Assembly (NCBI RefSeq): GCF_000375465.1
Contig: NZ_AQXH01000002.1
Location: 124,173 to 188,172, forward strand
DNA: 64,000 bases
Direction of reading: 5' to 3'
Origin: Balneola vulgaris DSM 17893
Lineage (GTDB): Bacteria > Bacteroidota > Rhodothermia > Balneolales > Balneolaceae
The notes beneath the pieces were generated by a model that saw nothing but the letters and a program-made list of their open reading frames with translations, did no database searches and was not told the DNA's origin. The stretch's first letter is position 1, and every line of letters starts with the position of its first letter. Below are positions 8,647 through 17,971 of the stretch, piece after piece. Made by a program: the position numbers and the translations under genes.

Positions 8647-9978
8647 TTAAACTTCTTTCAATGAGAAGCTATAAGCCATACTTGCTATCAGCATCATCAT
8701 CAAGAAAACAAATAAAGCCTGAATGCTAAATAATTCAGCAATAAATCCAATTCCTGCAGCTACCACCGTAAATAATCCAATACAGGTATTTGATAAAGAA
8801 ATGTATAAAGGGCGTTCGTCTTCAGGGGCGAAATCAGCCAAATAGGTTTTCCTACTTAAACGAGCTCCCCCATGAATCATCATATTTAGAAGTATGAGAG
8901 GAGCAAAAACAGCAATGGTTTGATATTCATTAGCAACCAGCGAAAACCCCATTACTAATGCGATGTTGAGTATCCCTAAAAAAGCTACTACCATCATCAA
9001 CTTCCGACTAGAACGATCAGCAAACTTGCCCCAAAAAGGACTACTGATAAAGCCCGCTATTCCACTAGCAATCACTAATAAACCTAAACCACTTAAGTCG
9101 GCATCCGTTAGTCTTTTTCCATATAAAATAAAAAAGGGCTGAGCGAGAGGAATGGCCATCAATAGAGCTCTCGAAATAATAAAATTTCGAAGGTTTGTAT
9201 TCTCTTTTAATAACTCAATGCCTTTGGATAGTTCTTCAATGGGACTCCTACCTCCTTCTGTTGCCCCTGCCTTTTCATTGATGCTCCAGAAGAAAGCTCC
9301 TGATATAAACCATAACACGGAAGCAGAGGCGATTAAAATGAGAATGGACTGTTCACTATACCTGCCACTCATAAAAAAATACAGTACAAGCCCAGCTCCT
9401 AAAGTTAGCAAACCACCTCCTGTAGCTCGAGTGGCTAGCAGGCGTCCTCTTCTACCCTTTGGTATTGTTTTCGCCATCACATCTTTAAAACTAACGGAAG
9501 CCACACCACTAGCAATGCTAAATAAAAATAATGCTGAAACGATAATAAGTGCCGCTTTATCTCCTTCAAACAACAAAAATGCTATTAACATACACGCCAC
9601 CATTATAGATTGGAAGAAAGCGGAGTATGCCCAGAAATTCTTTCTTTTCGCAAATGCACGGATCTTAGCTGAAACGAGTAATTGAGGGAGTAAGGAACCC
9701 GCATTCTTTAAGGGAACAAGTAAGCCCGCAAAGCCTGATGATGCACCAAGTACCGATAAAATCCATGGGAGTGTTACACCTGGGCTTACTAATTGTTCGG
9801 CTAACTTTGAGCTAAAACCACTCAGCGAATTCTTTAAAAAATTACCCGGAACTTCCTCACATTGATCTTCACTAATGGCCTCACAAACTCTTTCCTCCCC
9901 TTCGTCGGTAATCCATCTATAAATCTGTTCTTGGGTTTTCATACGCTTTAAAACTGACTTCCTTATTTTATCATTCAC
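8647..9978 (-). CDS. MFS transporter with soluble N-terminal extension
   Basis: 443 residues with about twelve hydrophobic segments in the second through last part of the protein, as in major facilitator carriers. The loop between helices 4 and 5 carries a basic KGRRGRLLATR stretch, which resembles the MFS signature. The first ~65 residues are soluble and acidic, with a CEAISEDQCEE region, which is unusual for the family. The substrate is unknown; drug or peptide export is typical for similar proteins. It is a single gene on the minus strand, divergent from the amidohydrolase gene. Confidence 0.8.
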   Translation of the reverse strand: MNDKIRKSVLKRMKTQEQIYRWITDEGEERVCEAISEDQCEEVPGNFLKNSLSGFSSKLAEQLVSPGVTLPWILSVLGASSGFAGLLVPLKNAGSLLPQLLVSAKIRAFAKRKNFWAYSAFFQSIMVACMLIAFLLFEGDKAALIIVSALFLFSIASGVASVSFKDVMAKTIPKGRRGRLLATRATGGGLLTLGAGLVLYFFMSGRYSEQSILILIASASVLWFISGAFFWSINEKAGATEGGRSPIEELSKGIELLKENTNLRNFIISRALLMAIPLAQPFFILYGKRLTDADLSGLGLLVIASGIAGFISSPFWGKFADRSSRKLMMVVAFLGILNIALVMGFSLVANEYQTIAVFAPLILLNMMIHGGARLSRKTYLADFAPEDERPLYISLSNTCIGLFTVVAAGIGFIAELFSIQALFVFLMMMLIASMAYSFSLKEV

Positions 9979-10081
9979 CTATTATAGTTCTGATGCTATA
10001 TTAAGTTCAGAATTAATTAGTTTGTTTAGGCTATTTACATAGCTCAATTCATAAATCATTACTGCATAATTTCTTTTATCT

Positions 10082-11488
10082 ATGGGATTCCGACATCTGC
10101 TTTTTCTTAGCTCTATTGTTGTACTACTGAGTATTAACTGCACACGCCTTTCACCTGATCATAAACTGATTGAACATGCTTCCATTATTGACCTTGAAAC
10201 AGGTTCCATATTGGAAAACCAATCTATTTTAATTGAGAATGGTAAAATTTCGAAGGTATTCGAAACAGGATACATCAGCTACGATACAAAAAATAAGTTT
10301 GACGCTAGTGGGCTTTTCGTAATTCCAGGGCTATGGGATATGCATATCCATTTGAGAGGTGGAGAAGCTTTAATCGAAGAAAACCGAGCATTACTTCCTC
10401 TCTATATTACTCATGGTGTTACTACTGTTAGAGATGCTGGAGGTGACCTCACCCCACAAGTACTTAAGTGGAGGAAAGAAGCACAGAACAATGAATTGGT
10501 TGGCCCTTATATTTTTACAAGTGGACCAAAAATAGATGGAGTTAATTCAACTTGGGAAGGGTCATTGGAGCTCACATCTGTGGAAGATGTTTCTAGCGCA
10601 CTTGATTCATTAGAAGCCTTAGGCGCTGATTATGTTAAGATTTATGACAGTAGATTAAGTGAAGAACTATACTTAGAGATCCTTAAACAAGCCGAATCTA
10701 GGGGATTAAAAACCACCGGACATATGCCTATGAGTGTTATGTTTGAAGATGCTATTGACGCCGGACTAGATGGAGTAGACCATCTGTATTATGTAATGAA
10801 AGGGGCATCATCAAAAGAAGAAGAAATAACTGAACAAGTTAGAAATGGTGAGCTTGGCTTTTGGGGAGCTGTTCGAGAATTATTGAATTCATATGATGAA
10901 GAAAAAGCCGCACTACTATTTCAAAAAATGGCAGAGAATAATGTTGCCGTAGTTCCCACACTTTATATCGATGACATTTTAAGTTACCTGCATGAAGTAG
11001 ATCATTCAGATGATGAGATGCTTCAATTTATTGGTGAAGGTATTCAAGAAACTTATGCTCGTCGTTTAAATTCAGCACTACGTAGAAATGACGCTGCAAA
11101 TGCATTTGAAGCAACGATGAATGAACATTTTAAAGCCATGGTCCCACCCATGCACGAAGCAGGCATTATGATTTTACCGGGCTCTGATAATGGAGCGTAT
11201 AATTCCTATGTGTATGCAGGTCATTCACTTCATAAAGAGCTAGAAGTGATTGTTTCAACGGGTATTTCTGAGATAGAAACCTTAAGAATGGCTACTCAAA
11301 ATGGTCCTAAGTTCTTTGGGGTGATGAACCAATACGGTTCTATTGAAGCAATGAAAGAAGCTGATTTACTCTTCCTAAATGAAAATCCTTTAGAGCAGAT
11401 AAAGCATACACAATCAATTGAATGGGTAATGCTGAATGGCGAAATATTTACTCGAACCGAATTAGATCAAGTACTGCAAGAATTATAA
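10082..11488 (+). CDS. Exported amidohydrolase family protein
   Basis: 468-residue metal-dependent hydrolase. An N-terminal hydrophobic segment ends in LLSINC, so C20 may be lipidated. The metal site is visible as HxH (H88, H90 in WDMHIHLRGG), a likely carboxylated lysine in ADYVKIYDSR, histidines in TTGHMPM and GVDHLYYV, and the aspartate in LPGSDNGAYN. This matches the imidazolonepropionase-like/prolidase-like branch of the superfamily. The substrate is unknown; export suggests scavenging of cyclic amides or peptides. A terminator follows its stop. Confidence 0.85.
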   Translation: MGFRHLLFLSSIVVLLSINCTRLSPDHKLIEHASIIDLETGSILENQSILIENGKISKVFETGYISYDTKNKFDASGLFVIPGLWDMHIHLRGGEALIEENRALLPLYITHGVTTVRDAGGDLTPQVLKWRKEAQNNELVGPYIFTSGPKIDGVNSTWEGSLELTSVEDVSSALDSLEALGADYVKIYDSRLSEELYLEILKQAESRGLKTTGHMPMSVMFEDAIDAGLDGVDHLYYVMKGASSKEEEITEQVRNGELGFWGAVRELLNSYDEEKAALLFQKMAENNVAVVPTLYIDDILSYLHEVDHSDDEMLQFIGEGIQETYARRLNSALRRNDAANAFEATMNEHFKAMVPPMHEAGIMILPGSDNGAYNSYVYAGHSLHKELEVIVSTGISEIETLRMATQNGPKFFGVMNQYGSIEAMKEADLLFLNENPLEQIKHTQSIEWVMLNGEIFTRTELDQVLQEL

Positions 11489-11495
11489 TAGGAGC

Positions 11496-11522
11496 AAAAA
11501 AAAGCCCTCATTGAGGGCTTTT
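11496..11522. terminator. Bidirectional terminator between convergent genes
   Basis: A 9-bp perfect stem (AAAGCCCTC / GAGGGCTTT) with a 3-base loop lies between the stops of the amidohydrolase and the Bax-inhibitor gene. On the minus strand it is followed by eight T, a strong terminator for the 11528-12232 gene. The plus-strand tail TTTTAGTTT is weaker. Confidence 0.88.
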
Positions 11523-11527
11523 AGTTT

Positions 11528-12232
11528 CTATCGGCGATCGCCGAATATTCGGAGTAAAAAGATAAACATGTTGATGAAATCAAGGTAAAGTGCTAGAGCT
11601 CCCATCACTGCACCTTTCTTGCCAGCTTCTGAATCGAGCGTGAGTTCAAGACTCATCTTCTTAATTTTCTGAGTATCGTAAGCTGTTAAGCCTATAAAAA
11701 TACCTACACCAACATAGCTAATTAACCAATATAGAGCTGAACTTGCTAGGAATATATTCACTAATGAAGCGATAATTAAGCCTATTAGTGCCATCATCAA
11801 AAAGCCCCCCATAGAGCTCAAATCTTTCTTTGTGAGATACCCATAAGCACTGGTTGCTGCAAAGGTCCCCGCAGTAATAAAAAATGTAGAGGCTATAGAT
11901 GCGGAAGTATACACATAGAATAGAACCGATAGTGTAACACCATTCAACGCTGAGTATAAGATGAACAAAGCTGTAGCAAACCCTGAACTCATCTTATCAA
12001 TTCTAGCCGATAGCCATACCACTAAACCTAGTTCAATTGCGATAAGAATGAAAAACGGTGCTTTGCTTCCAGTGCCATTAAACATCGACATGAATGCACC
12101 TGAATCGGCTACTCGCATGGCAACAATACCCGTAACAGTTAATGCGAGCCCCATCCACAAGTATACTTTATTTAAAAAGCTTGCTTGAATGCTTTTAACT
12201 TCTTCAGCTGTTAACTGAGCTTGGTTTATCAT
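11528..12232 (-). CDS. Bax inhibitor-1 / YccA family membrane protein
   Basis: 234 residues with seven hydrophobic helices after a short soluble start (MINQAQLTAEEVKSIQASF). The C-terminal region contains GLTAYDTQKIKKM and the family-typical ALALYLDFINMFIFLLRIFG ending. In bacteria this family forms pH-sensitive calcium-leak channels or YccA-like regulators of FtsH. No protease gene is beside it. It is monocistronic with a strong terminator. Confidence 0.93.
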   Translation of the reverse strand: MINQAQLTAEEVKSIQASFLNKVYLWMGLALTVTGIVAMRVADSGAFMSMFNGTGSKAPFFILIAIELGLVVWLSARIDKMSSGFATALFILYSALNGVTLSVLFYVYTSASIASTFFITAGTFAATSAYGYLTKKDLSSMGGFLMMALIGLIIASLVNIFLASSALYWLISYVGVGIFIGLTAYDTQKIKKMSLELTLDSEAGKKGAVMGALALYLDFINMFIFLLRIFGDRR

Positions 12233-12302
12233 AGTGTTTCTGTAATTATTTTTTTGAATTTATAACTCAAAAATACAAAAACTATTATGAACATTAAGCA
12301 CT

Positions 12303-14930
12303 TTAGTTACCGAACCAGTAACTAAGTTTTATGAGAAAGATGTTCGTTGGTTCTGCTTTAAATAAATCGGGAGTGCTTTTAAATGGCTCAAAAAAGCTTT
12401 GTCCACCAAGGTATTCATCGCGTTCTTGTTGCCATACTAAAAACAATGTTGAACCCGGTCTGTATTCCCATCTCAACACAGCATTGCCTTGTAAAACTCG
12501 GTAGTCAAAATCAGCTAAAGATTCATACGCTGATTGGTCAGAGGCATCTAACTCATTAAACTTGTATGTTTTTCTTTCTTCAAAGGTTTTATATCTCGAG
12601 AAGTCAGCTGTATAAAAAAGTGGCCTTACATACGTTTGCAGACTCAGTTTCGGTGTAAAAGTCCAATTCAATCTTATATCAGTATAGAAGATGTCTATTC
12701 TTGAATCAGAAAAGAGATAATCCAATTCGGGATCATCATCAAAATCACCAAAAGCCTGATATTGATCCGTATTCAGCTCCGTGAGGAAAGTTGGTGCAAT
12801 AGAAAATTGGAGGTATCCTGTTGGGCGGTAATTCATTGTTGAAAATACCATCGTTGTGAATTCACCAGATGCATCCGCTCGATAGGAACTACCAAAGGTA
12901 GCATAAAAGGGTTTGGTAGAATTAGAACCGATTTCAATTCGACTATTCCAATCCTTAGGTCTTCTCATTATGGGACCACCACGAGTAATACGGTCATTAT
13001 ATATTTTGCCCGTAAACCCTCCCGTATAAGTCAATGTCCACAAATTATTGAACTGTATGTAAGCTCCAGTACTATAGAAGTTCATGATCATATCACCATC
13101 AAAATTCCAAGCATGTCCGCCAAATGCCCATAACAGATAAAATCTGAAGAGATCAGGATTCACATTTAAGTATTCCACATAATAGTGTGGTGCTCTATAA
13201 TCCGCTCGTTCTTGGAATCCAATGTCATTGATTTCATAACCAGGACTAGTTTCAGTATAGGTAAAGGAGTATTTCAAACCAGCTCCTCCAAATTTACCCA
13301 CACTAAACTCACCAGAATACCCGGTTAAACTAGTCTTATCTGTATCAACGGATAGATAATCAGAGTCTACTCTATTATAGTACCTGGCTGAACTCGTTTG
13401 AGTGCGCAATAGAGCTTGTTTATCACCATTTACCGAACTAAATGAAAGCGCACCATAAGCGCCCCAATTTCGGTTTGCCCAACTATAGCCCCCATCAAAA
13501 CCGATTTGATAAGCAGAATCATGTAGGTAATCGTTCAAGTAGGTGTCGCTCATATCTCTGTTCACAGCGCTACCAAAACCACCTAGGTAAGCATCTCCTT
13601 CTGAAATATCTTGTCTCACTCTTCCTACCAAATAGTTGGTAGCAGGTTCAATTATATACTTCCCTTTCACATCGTTATTGGCATCATAGTATCTCGCTTG
13701 TTCTTCAAGGGTATATGCGTTTAAAATTCCCAGCGATAACCCATTACTCGTTTTACCACTTACTTTAGCCGCGCCAGCAATGGTAGTTTGATGTGGTCGG
13801 TCTTGAAAAGTTGCTGGAATTCCTGCTTGAAAAGATTGCCCAGATGGTGATCTACCTATTCGACGTGTATAAAAGTTTTGATGCGTACGATAGGTGTTTT
13901 GAGAATTTGTAGAACCAAAGTTGAAAATCTCATTTCCTTCTAAGAAAAAAGGTCTGCGTTCTTCAAAGAACGTTTCAAACTCGGTAAGGTTTATTGTAGC
14001 GGGATCGGCTTCTACTTGTCCAAAATCAGGATTAATTGTTCCTGTAAGAGTGAAATCTGAGGAAATTCCATACTTAAAATCGCCACCAATTTTAAATTTC
14101 AGATCATTCTTATCATAAAAAGGATCATTTTCTCCAAAGGCGGGGTCGGGTTTGGGTGCACGTTTATCACTAGCAGAAACGTAGGGTAATATTTCTAAGC
14201 GCATCGGTTTTTGTAGCCCTTGAATACCTTTTAAATCACCAAACCATGATACGAGACCAAATTCCTCTCTAGGGGTTCTAGACCAGAAAGAAACTTCTTC
14301 TTTTCGAGCTATTCTTCGTTGGAAGTTAACACCCCATTCTTGTATATCTTTGTTTGTGGTATATCGAATTTGGGAAAGGGGAATTCGAATTTCCGCATTC
14401 CAACCATCTGTGTCTATATGAGTTGAAGCATCCCATACCGCGTCCCATCTTATATCCTCTTCATCATCATTGTAATACAGGATATCTTTTTGAACACCTC
14501 TTGGATTTACGGCAAAGGTAAAGGCCGTTCTATTATCATTGTAGCTATCTATACTAACATATACCCAATCACTATATTCTGAACCATCTCTTCTGAATAG
14601 GGATGAAGCAATGGAATCAGGAGCGGAATCGAATGCTTTTATAGCTATGAAAATATGTTCTTGAGAATAAGCGACCTGAATTTCAGTTCTCTCTGAAGCG
14701 GGTTGTCCATCAAATGGAAAACGTTGATAGAATTCTGCTTGTTTATCGGCTTTACTCCATACTTGGTCATCTAAAATTCCATCTAATTTTATACTCTCAT
14801 TTGCCGATAACCGATAAGCATCTAAAGATGGTTTTGCTATATCACCTTTAGACTGACTATTAACAAATGGAGAATACATCGCTATAGTTAAAAAAGTAGC
14901 TATAGCTCTCCTGTACTTTAATTCAAACAT
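12303..14930 (-). CDS. DUF5916 outer-membrane protein with CBM9-like domain (paralogue 1)
   Basis: 875 residues. A signal peptide (about 1-25) is followed by a carbohydrate-binding-module-9-like beta-sandwich (about 35-240) with the segments IKLDGILDDQVW and SDWVYVSIDSYNDNRTAF. The rest is a long DUF5916 region made of amphipathic strands, ending in the barrel-like strand LIKLSYWFGN. The predicted location is the outer membrane and the function is unknown; CBM9-like domains suggest surface glycan contact, but no catalytic residues are visible. It is the last gene of a minus-strand run that begins with an ECF sigma factor, and the adjacent upstream gene is a clear paralogue. Confidence 0.82.
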   Translation of the reverse strand: MFELKYRRAIATFLTIAMYSPFVNSQSKGDIAKPSLDAYRLSANESIKLDGILDDQVWSKADKQAEFYQRFPFDGQPASERTEIQVAYSQEHIFIAIKAFDSAPDSIASSLFRRDGSEYSDWVYVSIDSYNDNRTAFTFAVNPRGVQKDILYYNDDEEDIRWDAVWDASTHIDTDGWNAEIRIPLSQIRYTTNKDIQEWGVNFQRRIARKEEVSFWSRTPREEFGLVSWFGDLKGIQGLQKPMRLEILPYVSASDKRAPKPDPAFGENDPFYDKNDLKFKIGGDFKYGISSDFTLTGTINPDFGQVEADPATINLTEFETFFEERRPFFLEGNEIFNFGSTNSQNTYRTHQNFYTRRIGRSPSGQSFQAGIPATFQDRPHQTTIAGAAKVSGKTSNGLSLGILNAYTLEEQARYYDANNDVKGKYIIEPATNYLVGRVRQDISEGDAYLGGFGSAVNRDMSDTYLNDYLHDSAYQIGFDGGYSWANRNWGAYGALSFSSVNGDKQALLRTQTSSARYYNRVDSDYLSVDTDKTSLTGYSGEFSVGKFGGAGLKYSFTYTETSPGYEINDIGFQERADYRAPHYYVEYLNVNPDLFRFYLLWAFGGHAWNFDGDMIMNFYSTGAYIQFNNLWTLTYTGGFTGKIYNDRITRGGPIMRRPKDWNSRIEIGSNSTKPFYATFGSSYRADASGEFTTMVFSTMNYRPTGYLQFSIAPTFLTELNTDQYQAFGDFDDDPELDYLFSDSRIDIFYTDIRLNWTFTPKLSLQTYVRPLFYTADFSRYKTFEERKTYKFNELDASDQSAYESLADFDYRVLQGNAVLRWEYRPGSTLFLVWQQERDEYLGGQSFFEPFKSTPDLFKAEPTNIFLIKLSYWFGN

Positions 14931-15011
14931 ACTCGCTGATTTTTACCCCTTTACTTTTTCTCTTTCTTCTAAGCAAAGAGGGTTCACACCGAGCGCTGTT
15001 ACAAATTATAT

Positions 15012-15045
15012 AAAAAAAGGAAGCTCGATAAATCGGCTCCCTTTT
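15012..15045 (-). terminator. Terminator of the second DUF5916 gene
   Basis: On the minus strand the stem AAAAGG-AGC-CGAT pairs with ATCG-GCT-CCTTTT around a 2-base loop, with one mismatch and one bulge, followed by a run of seven T. It is 29 bases after the stop at 15074, so the two DUF5916 genes are probably transcribed separately. Confidence 0.8.
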
Positions 15046-15073
15046 CAATAATCTGATAAATTATTCTAAGCTA

Positions 15074-17851
15074 TTAAGTACCAAACCAGTAGCTCAATTT
15101 TACTAAGAATACATTGGTTGGTTCTGGATCGAATAGGTTTTGGAAATCGCGACCGAAGTTAAATTCTCCATTAGGACTAAATCCACTTCTTTGTTGTTGC
15201 CAAACTAAGAATAAAGTAGAACCTGGACGATACTCCCATCTAAATACCGCATTACCTTGAAGCGAACGAACGTTAAAGTCTTGCTTTCTAATGGTAAATG
15301 GGGCCTCCCCTCCACTTCCATCAGGGTCAATCGTTGTTGAACCATCAGCATTAACAGTAGCCGTTCCTTTATCTTGGCCGTATACATCAAATCCGAAGTC
15401 ACCTGGTTTGTTGAATTCTTTAAGATTTGAATATTTACCTGCAGCGATGAATGGACGAACATAAGTCTGTAAACTCATTTTAGGATTGAATGTCCAATTC
15501 AAACGGAATTGAGCTGAGAAATTTGCTTGGCGGATATCTGAAAAGATATATCTATTTCCATAGGTCAAATCTTCATCGTTTGCTGCAGCATCACGTGCTC
15601 TAGTGCTGATATATTGATCTACATCATTTTGAACACCTATCTCAGGTGAAATAGTTAACTGCATAAATGTAGTTGGTCGGAAGGTCATGAATCCCCAATA
15701 ATAATGATCATACTCTCCTACACGATCGTTTCTGTGAAATTGACCAAATCCACCACTTACTTTTTTATTTCTATTAGAAGTAACGTTGAAGTTAAAACTG
15801 AAACTTCCTGGCATTTTGAATACGGGACCGCCTCTTGTAAAACGATCTGAATATGTATCAAAATTCGCATTTAGATTGTAGTTAAACGACCATAGGTTCT
15901 TCAATTCAAAAAATGCACCAGTATTATAATTTCGACCAATTTGATCATTGTCAAAATTCCATGCATTGTTCGAGAACAACCAAAAAACATAAAACTGGAA
16001 ATGTTTTGGATTGCGTTCTGCATACTCCAGACCCGTATTAATGGCTCTATAGTCCGCTCTATTCTGAAATCCTATATCATTGGTTTCATATCCAGGGGTT
16101 ACCATTGAACCTGTAACCGACCACTTCCAATGATCACCACCTGCCTTTTGGAAACTCAATTCAGTGGCTAAACCAGACAGTGATGTCTTGTTAGCATCTA
16201 CCGATAATTCATCGGAATCAACACGTTGATAATATCTTTGAGGGGCACGTTGAGCTCGAGTTATTGCATCCGTGGTACCAATGATGTTACTTACCGAAGC
16301 TGTACCACTTATAACATAAGTTCTATCTTTAAAACTATGCTCAAAGTCTAAACCCGAAATCATAGCTGATTTATTCAAGTATTCTTCAAAATAGGTACCA
16401 TCAATATCTCTATTCATTCCCGCGAAGTAACCACCTACTACCGTATTTCCACTGTTAAAGTCTTGCTTCAAACGTGTAATTAAATAGTTATTACTTGGTT
16501 GTACAACAAACTCACCCTTTTGCGAACCTGAATTTCCAATTGCCGTAAATGGTGAATTTTCCTCAGCGGTTAAAGCATAAAGTGCACCAACAGATAGGCC
16601 TGATTGAGTTTTACCGCTTAACTTTGCAGCTCCCAAAATGCTAGTTTGGTTTGGCACATTGGTGTACACTTCATCACTAGTATTTGGATCATATAAGCCA
16701 TTCCCGGAATAGTTATTGGCTCGGCTTAAACTACCTTGAGGGGCACGACCAATTCTTCTAGAGTAGAATGTATTTGGGTTACCAAATGAATTCATTGTTT
16801 TGGTTCCACCAAATCTGAAAATTTCACTTCCCTCTAAGAAAAAAGGTCTTTTTTCAGGGAAAAACTGCTCGAACTGAGACAAGTTTATAGTAGCAGGATC
16901 AGCTTCAACTTGCCCAAAATCAGGATTTAAAGTAGCCGTTAGTGTTAAATCAGAAGTAAGGCCATATTTAATATCTCCACCAATGTTCGCTTGTAAATCG
17001 TTCTTCTCATAATAAGGGTTGTTAGGATTCCCAGGAGCACGTTCTAGAATTGACGATGTATAAGGAATCACTTCTAATCTCCGAGGTTCTTCTAAATCAC
17101 GAATACCATTCAAGCGACCGAATTTTGAAACCATTCCCGATTCATTTTGAGGTGTTGGAGCCCAAAAGTTAAACTCTTGGTTACGAGCGATTCTTCTTTG
17201 GAAATTCACACCCCAAGATTTAATATCATCTTTGGAGCTAAATCGAAGTTGAGATAAAGGTATTCTCATTTCAACCGACCAACCCTGATCTGTTATTTTT
17301 GCGGATGCTTCCCACACAGCATCCCATAAGATATCTTCCCCTTGGTCATCAAAATACAATACGTCTTTTTGAACACCTCTTGGATTTACAGCAAATGTAA
17401 ATGCCGTTCTTTTATCGTTATAGCTATCGAAACTTGCATATACCCAATCAGATGATTCGTTTCCATCTCTTCTAAAAAGTGATGCTATAATAGAATCAGG
17501 AGCTGTATCGTAAGCCATGATACTTACAAAAATCTCTTTATCGGTGTATAGAATTCTAGCTTCTGTTTTTTGGGTGGCTTGGCTGCCATCGTTAGGGCTT
17601 CGTTGGGTAAACCCAGTAGCAACAGGAGCTGTTGCCCAAATGGCTTCGTTTATAAACCCATCTAATTTGATGATGCCTGCATCCTCAATGCGAAGGGCAT
17701 CCATGGTTGGGTTCATGTCGTAACCGAAACGATAATCGGTTTTTGAGTTGCTTACGTACTCAGTAGCTTCTGTATTTGCGGGCTCGATACTTTGAGCATT
17801 CACCCCGAAACACACACACATTAATAGTAATAAAATAGCTGATTTTCGCAT
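15074..17851 (-). CDS. DUF5916 outer-membrane protein with CBM9-like domain (paralogue 2)
   Basis: 925 residues from the ATG at 17851, chosen over an upstream in-frame start at 17902 because the signal peptide (MRKSAILLLLMCVCFGVNAQ) begins there. Domain order matches paralogue 1: a CBM9-like sandwich (IKLDGFINEAIW, then SDWVYASFDSYNDKRTAF), then a DUF5916 beta-barrel ending in LVKLSYWFGT. Nearly every landmark of paralogue 1 recurs, for example NPRGVQKDVLY and EKRPFFLEGSEIF. The two probably arose by tandem duplication. It carries an extra glycine- and aspartate-rich insertion near the C-terminus. Function unknown; outer membrane predicted. Confidence 0.82.
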   Translation of the reverse strand: MRKSAILLLLMCVCFGVNAQSIEPANTEATEYVSNSKTDYRFGYDMNPTMDALRIEDAGIIKLDGFINEAIWATAPVATGFTQRSPNDGSQATQKTEARILYTDKEIFVSIMAYDTAPDSIIASLFRRDGNESSDWVYASFDSYNDKRTAFTFAVNPRGVQKDVLYFDDQGEDILWDAVWEASAKITDQGWSVEMRIPLSQLRFSSKDDIKSWGVNFQRRIARNQEFNFWAPTPQNESGMVSKFGRLNGIRDLEEPRRLEVIPYTSSILERAPGNPNNPYYEKNDLQANIGGDIKYGLTSDLTLTATLNPDFGQVEADPATINLSQFEQFFPEKRPFFLEGSEIFRFGGTKTMNSFGNPNTFYSRRIGRAPQGSLSRANNYSGNGLYDPNTSDEVYTNVPNQTSILGAAKLSGKTQSGLSVGALYALTAEENSPFTAIGNSGSQKGEFVVQPSNNYLITRLKQDFNSGNTVVGGYFAGMNRDIDGTYFEEYLNKSAMISGLDFEHSFKDRTYVISGTASVSNIIGTTDAITRAQRAPQRYYQRVDSDELSVDANKTSLSGLATELSFQKAGGDHWKWSVTGSMVTPGYETNDIGFQNRADYRAINTGLEYAERNPKHFQFYVFWLFSNNAWNFDNDQIGRNYNTGAFFELKNLWSFNYNLNANFDTYSDRFTRGGPVFKMPGSFSFNFNVTSNRNKKVSGGFGQFHRNDRVGEYDHYYWGFMTFRPTTFMQLTISPEIGVQNDVDQYISTRARDAAANDEDLTYGNRYIFSDIRQANFSAQFRLNWTFNPKMSLQTYVRPFIAAGKYSNLKEFNKPGDFGFDVYGQDKGTATVNADGSTTIDPDGSGGEAPFTIRKQDFNVRSLQGNAVFRWEYRPGSTLFLVWQQQRSGFSPNGEFNFGRDFQNLFDPEPTNVFLVKLSYWFGT

Positions 17852-17944
17852 AACTTTTTGTCTCTTTGATGTATTCCACCCAGCCGTAAAATATTGTACC
17901 ACATGATTTTACAGAAAGGCTGTATTTGTAAGTGTAGACGAGTG

Positions 17945-17970
17945 AAAGGGGTAAATCGTTACCCCCTTTT
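17945..17970 (-). terminator. Hairpin directly after the DUF4097 gene
   Basis: GGGGTAA and TTACCCC form a 7-bp stem with a 4-base loop, extended by A/T pairs, starting two bases after the stop codon at 17972. The T run on the minus strand is short (TTTC), so termination may be partial, with some read-through into the DUF5916 gene. Confidence 0.6.
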
Positions 17971-17971
17971 A

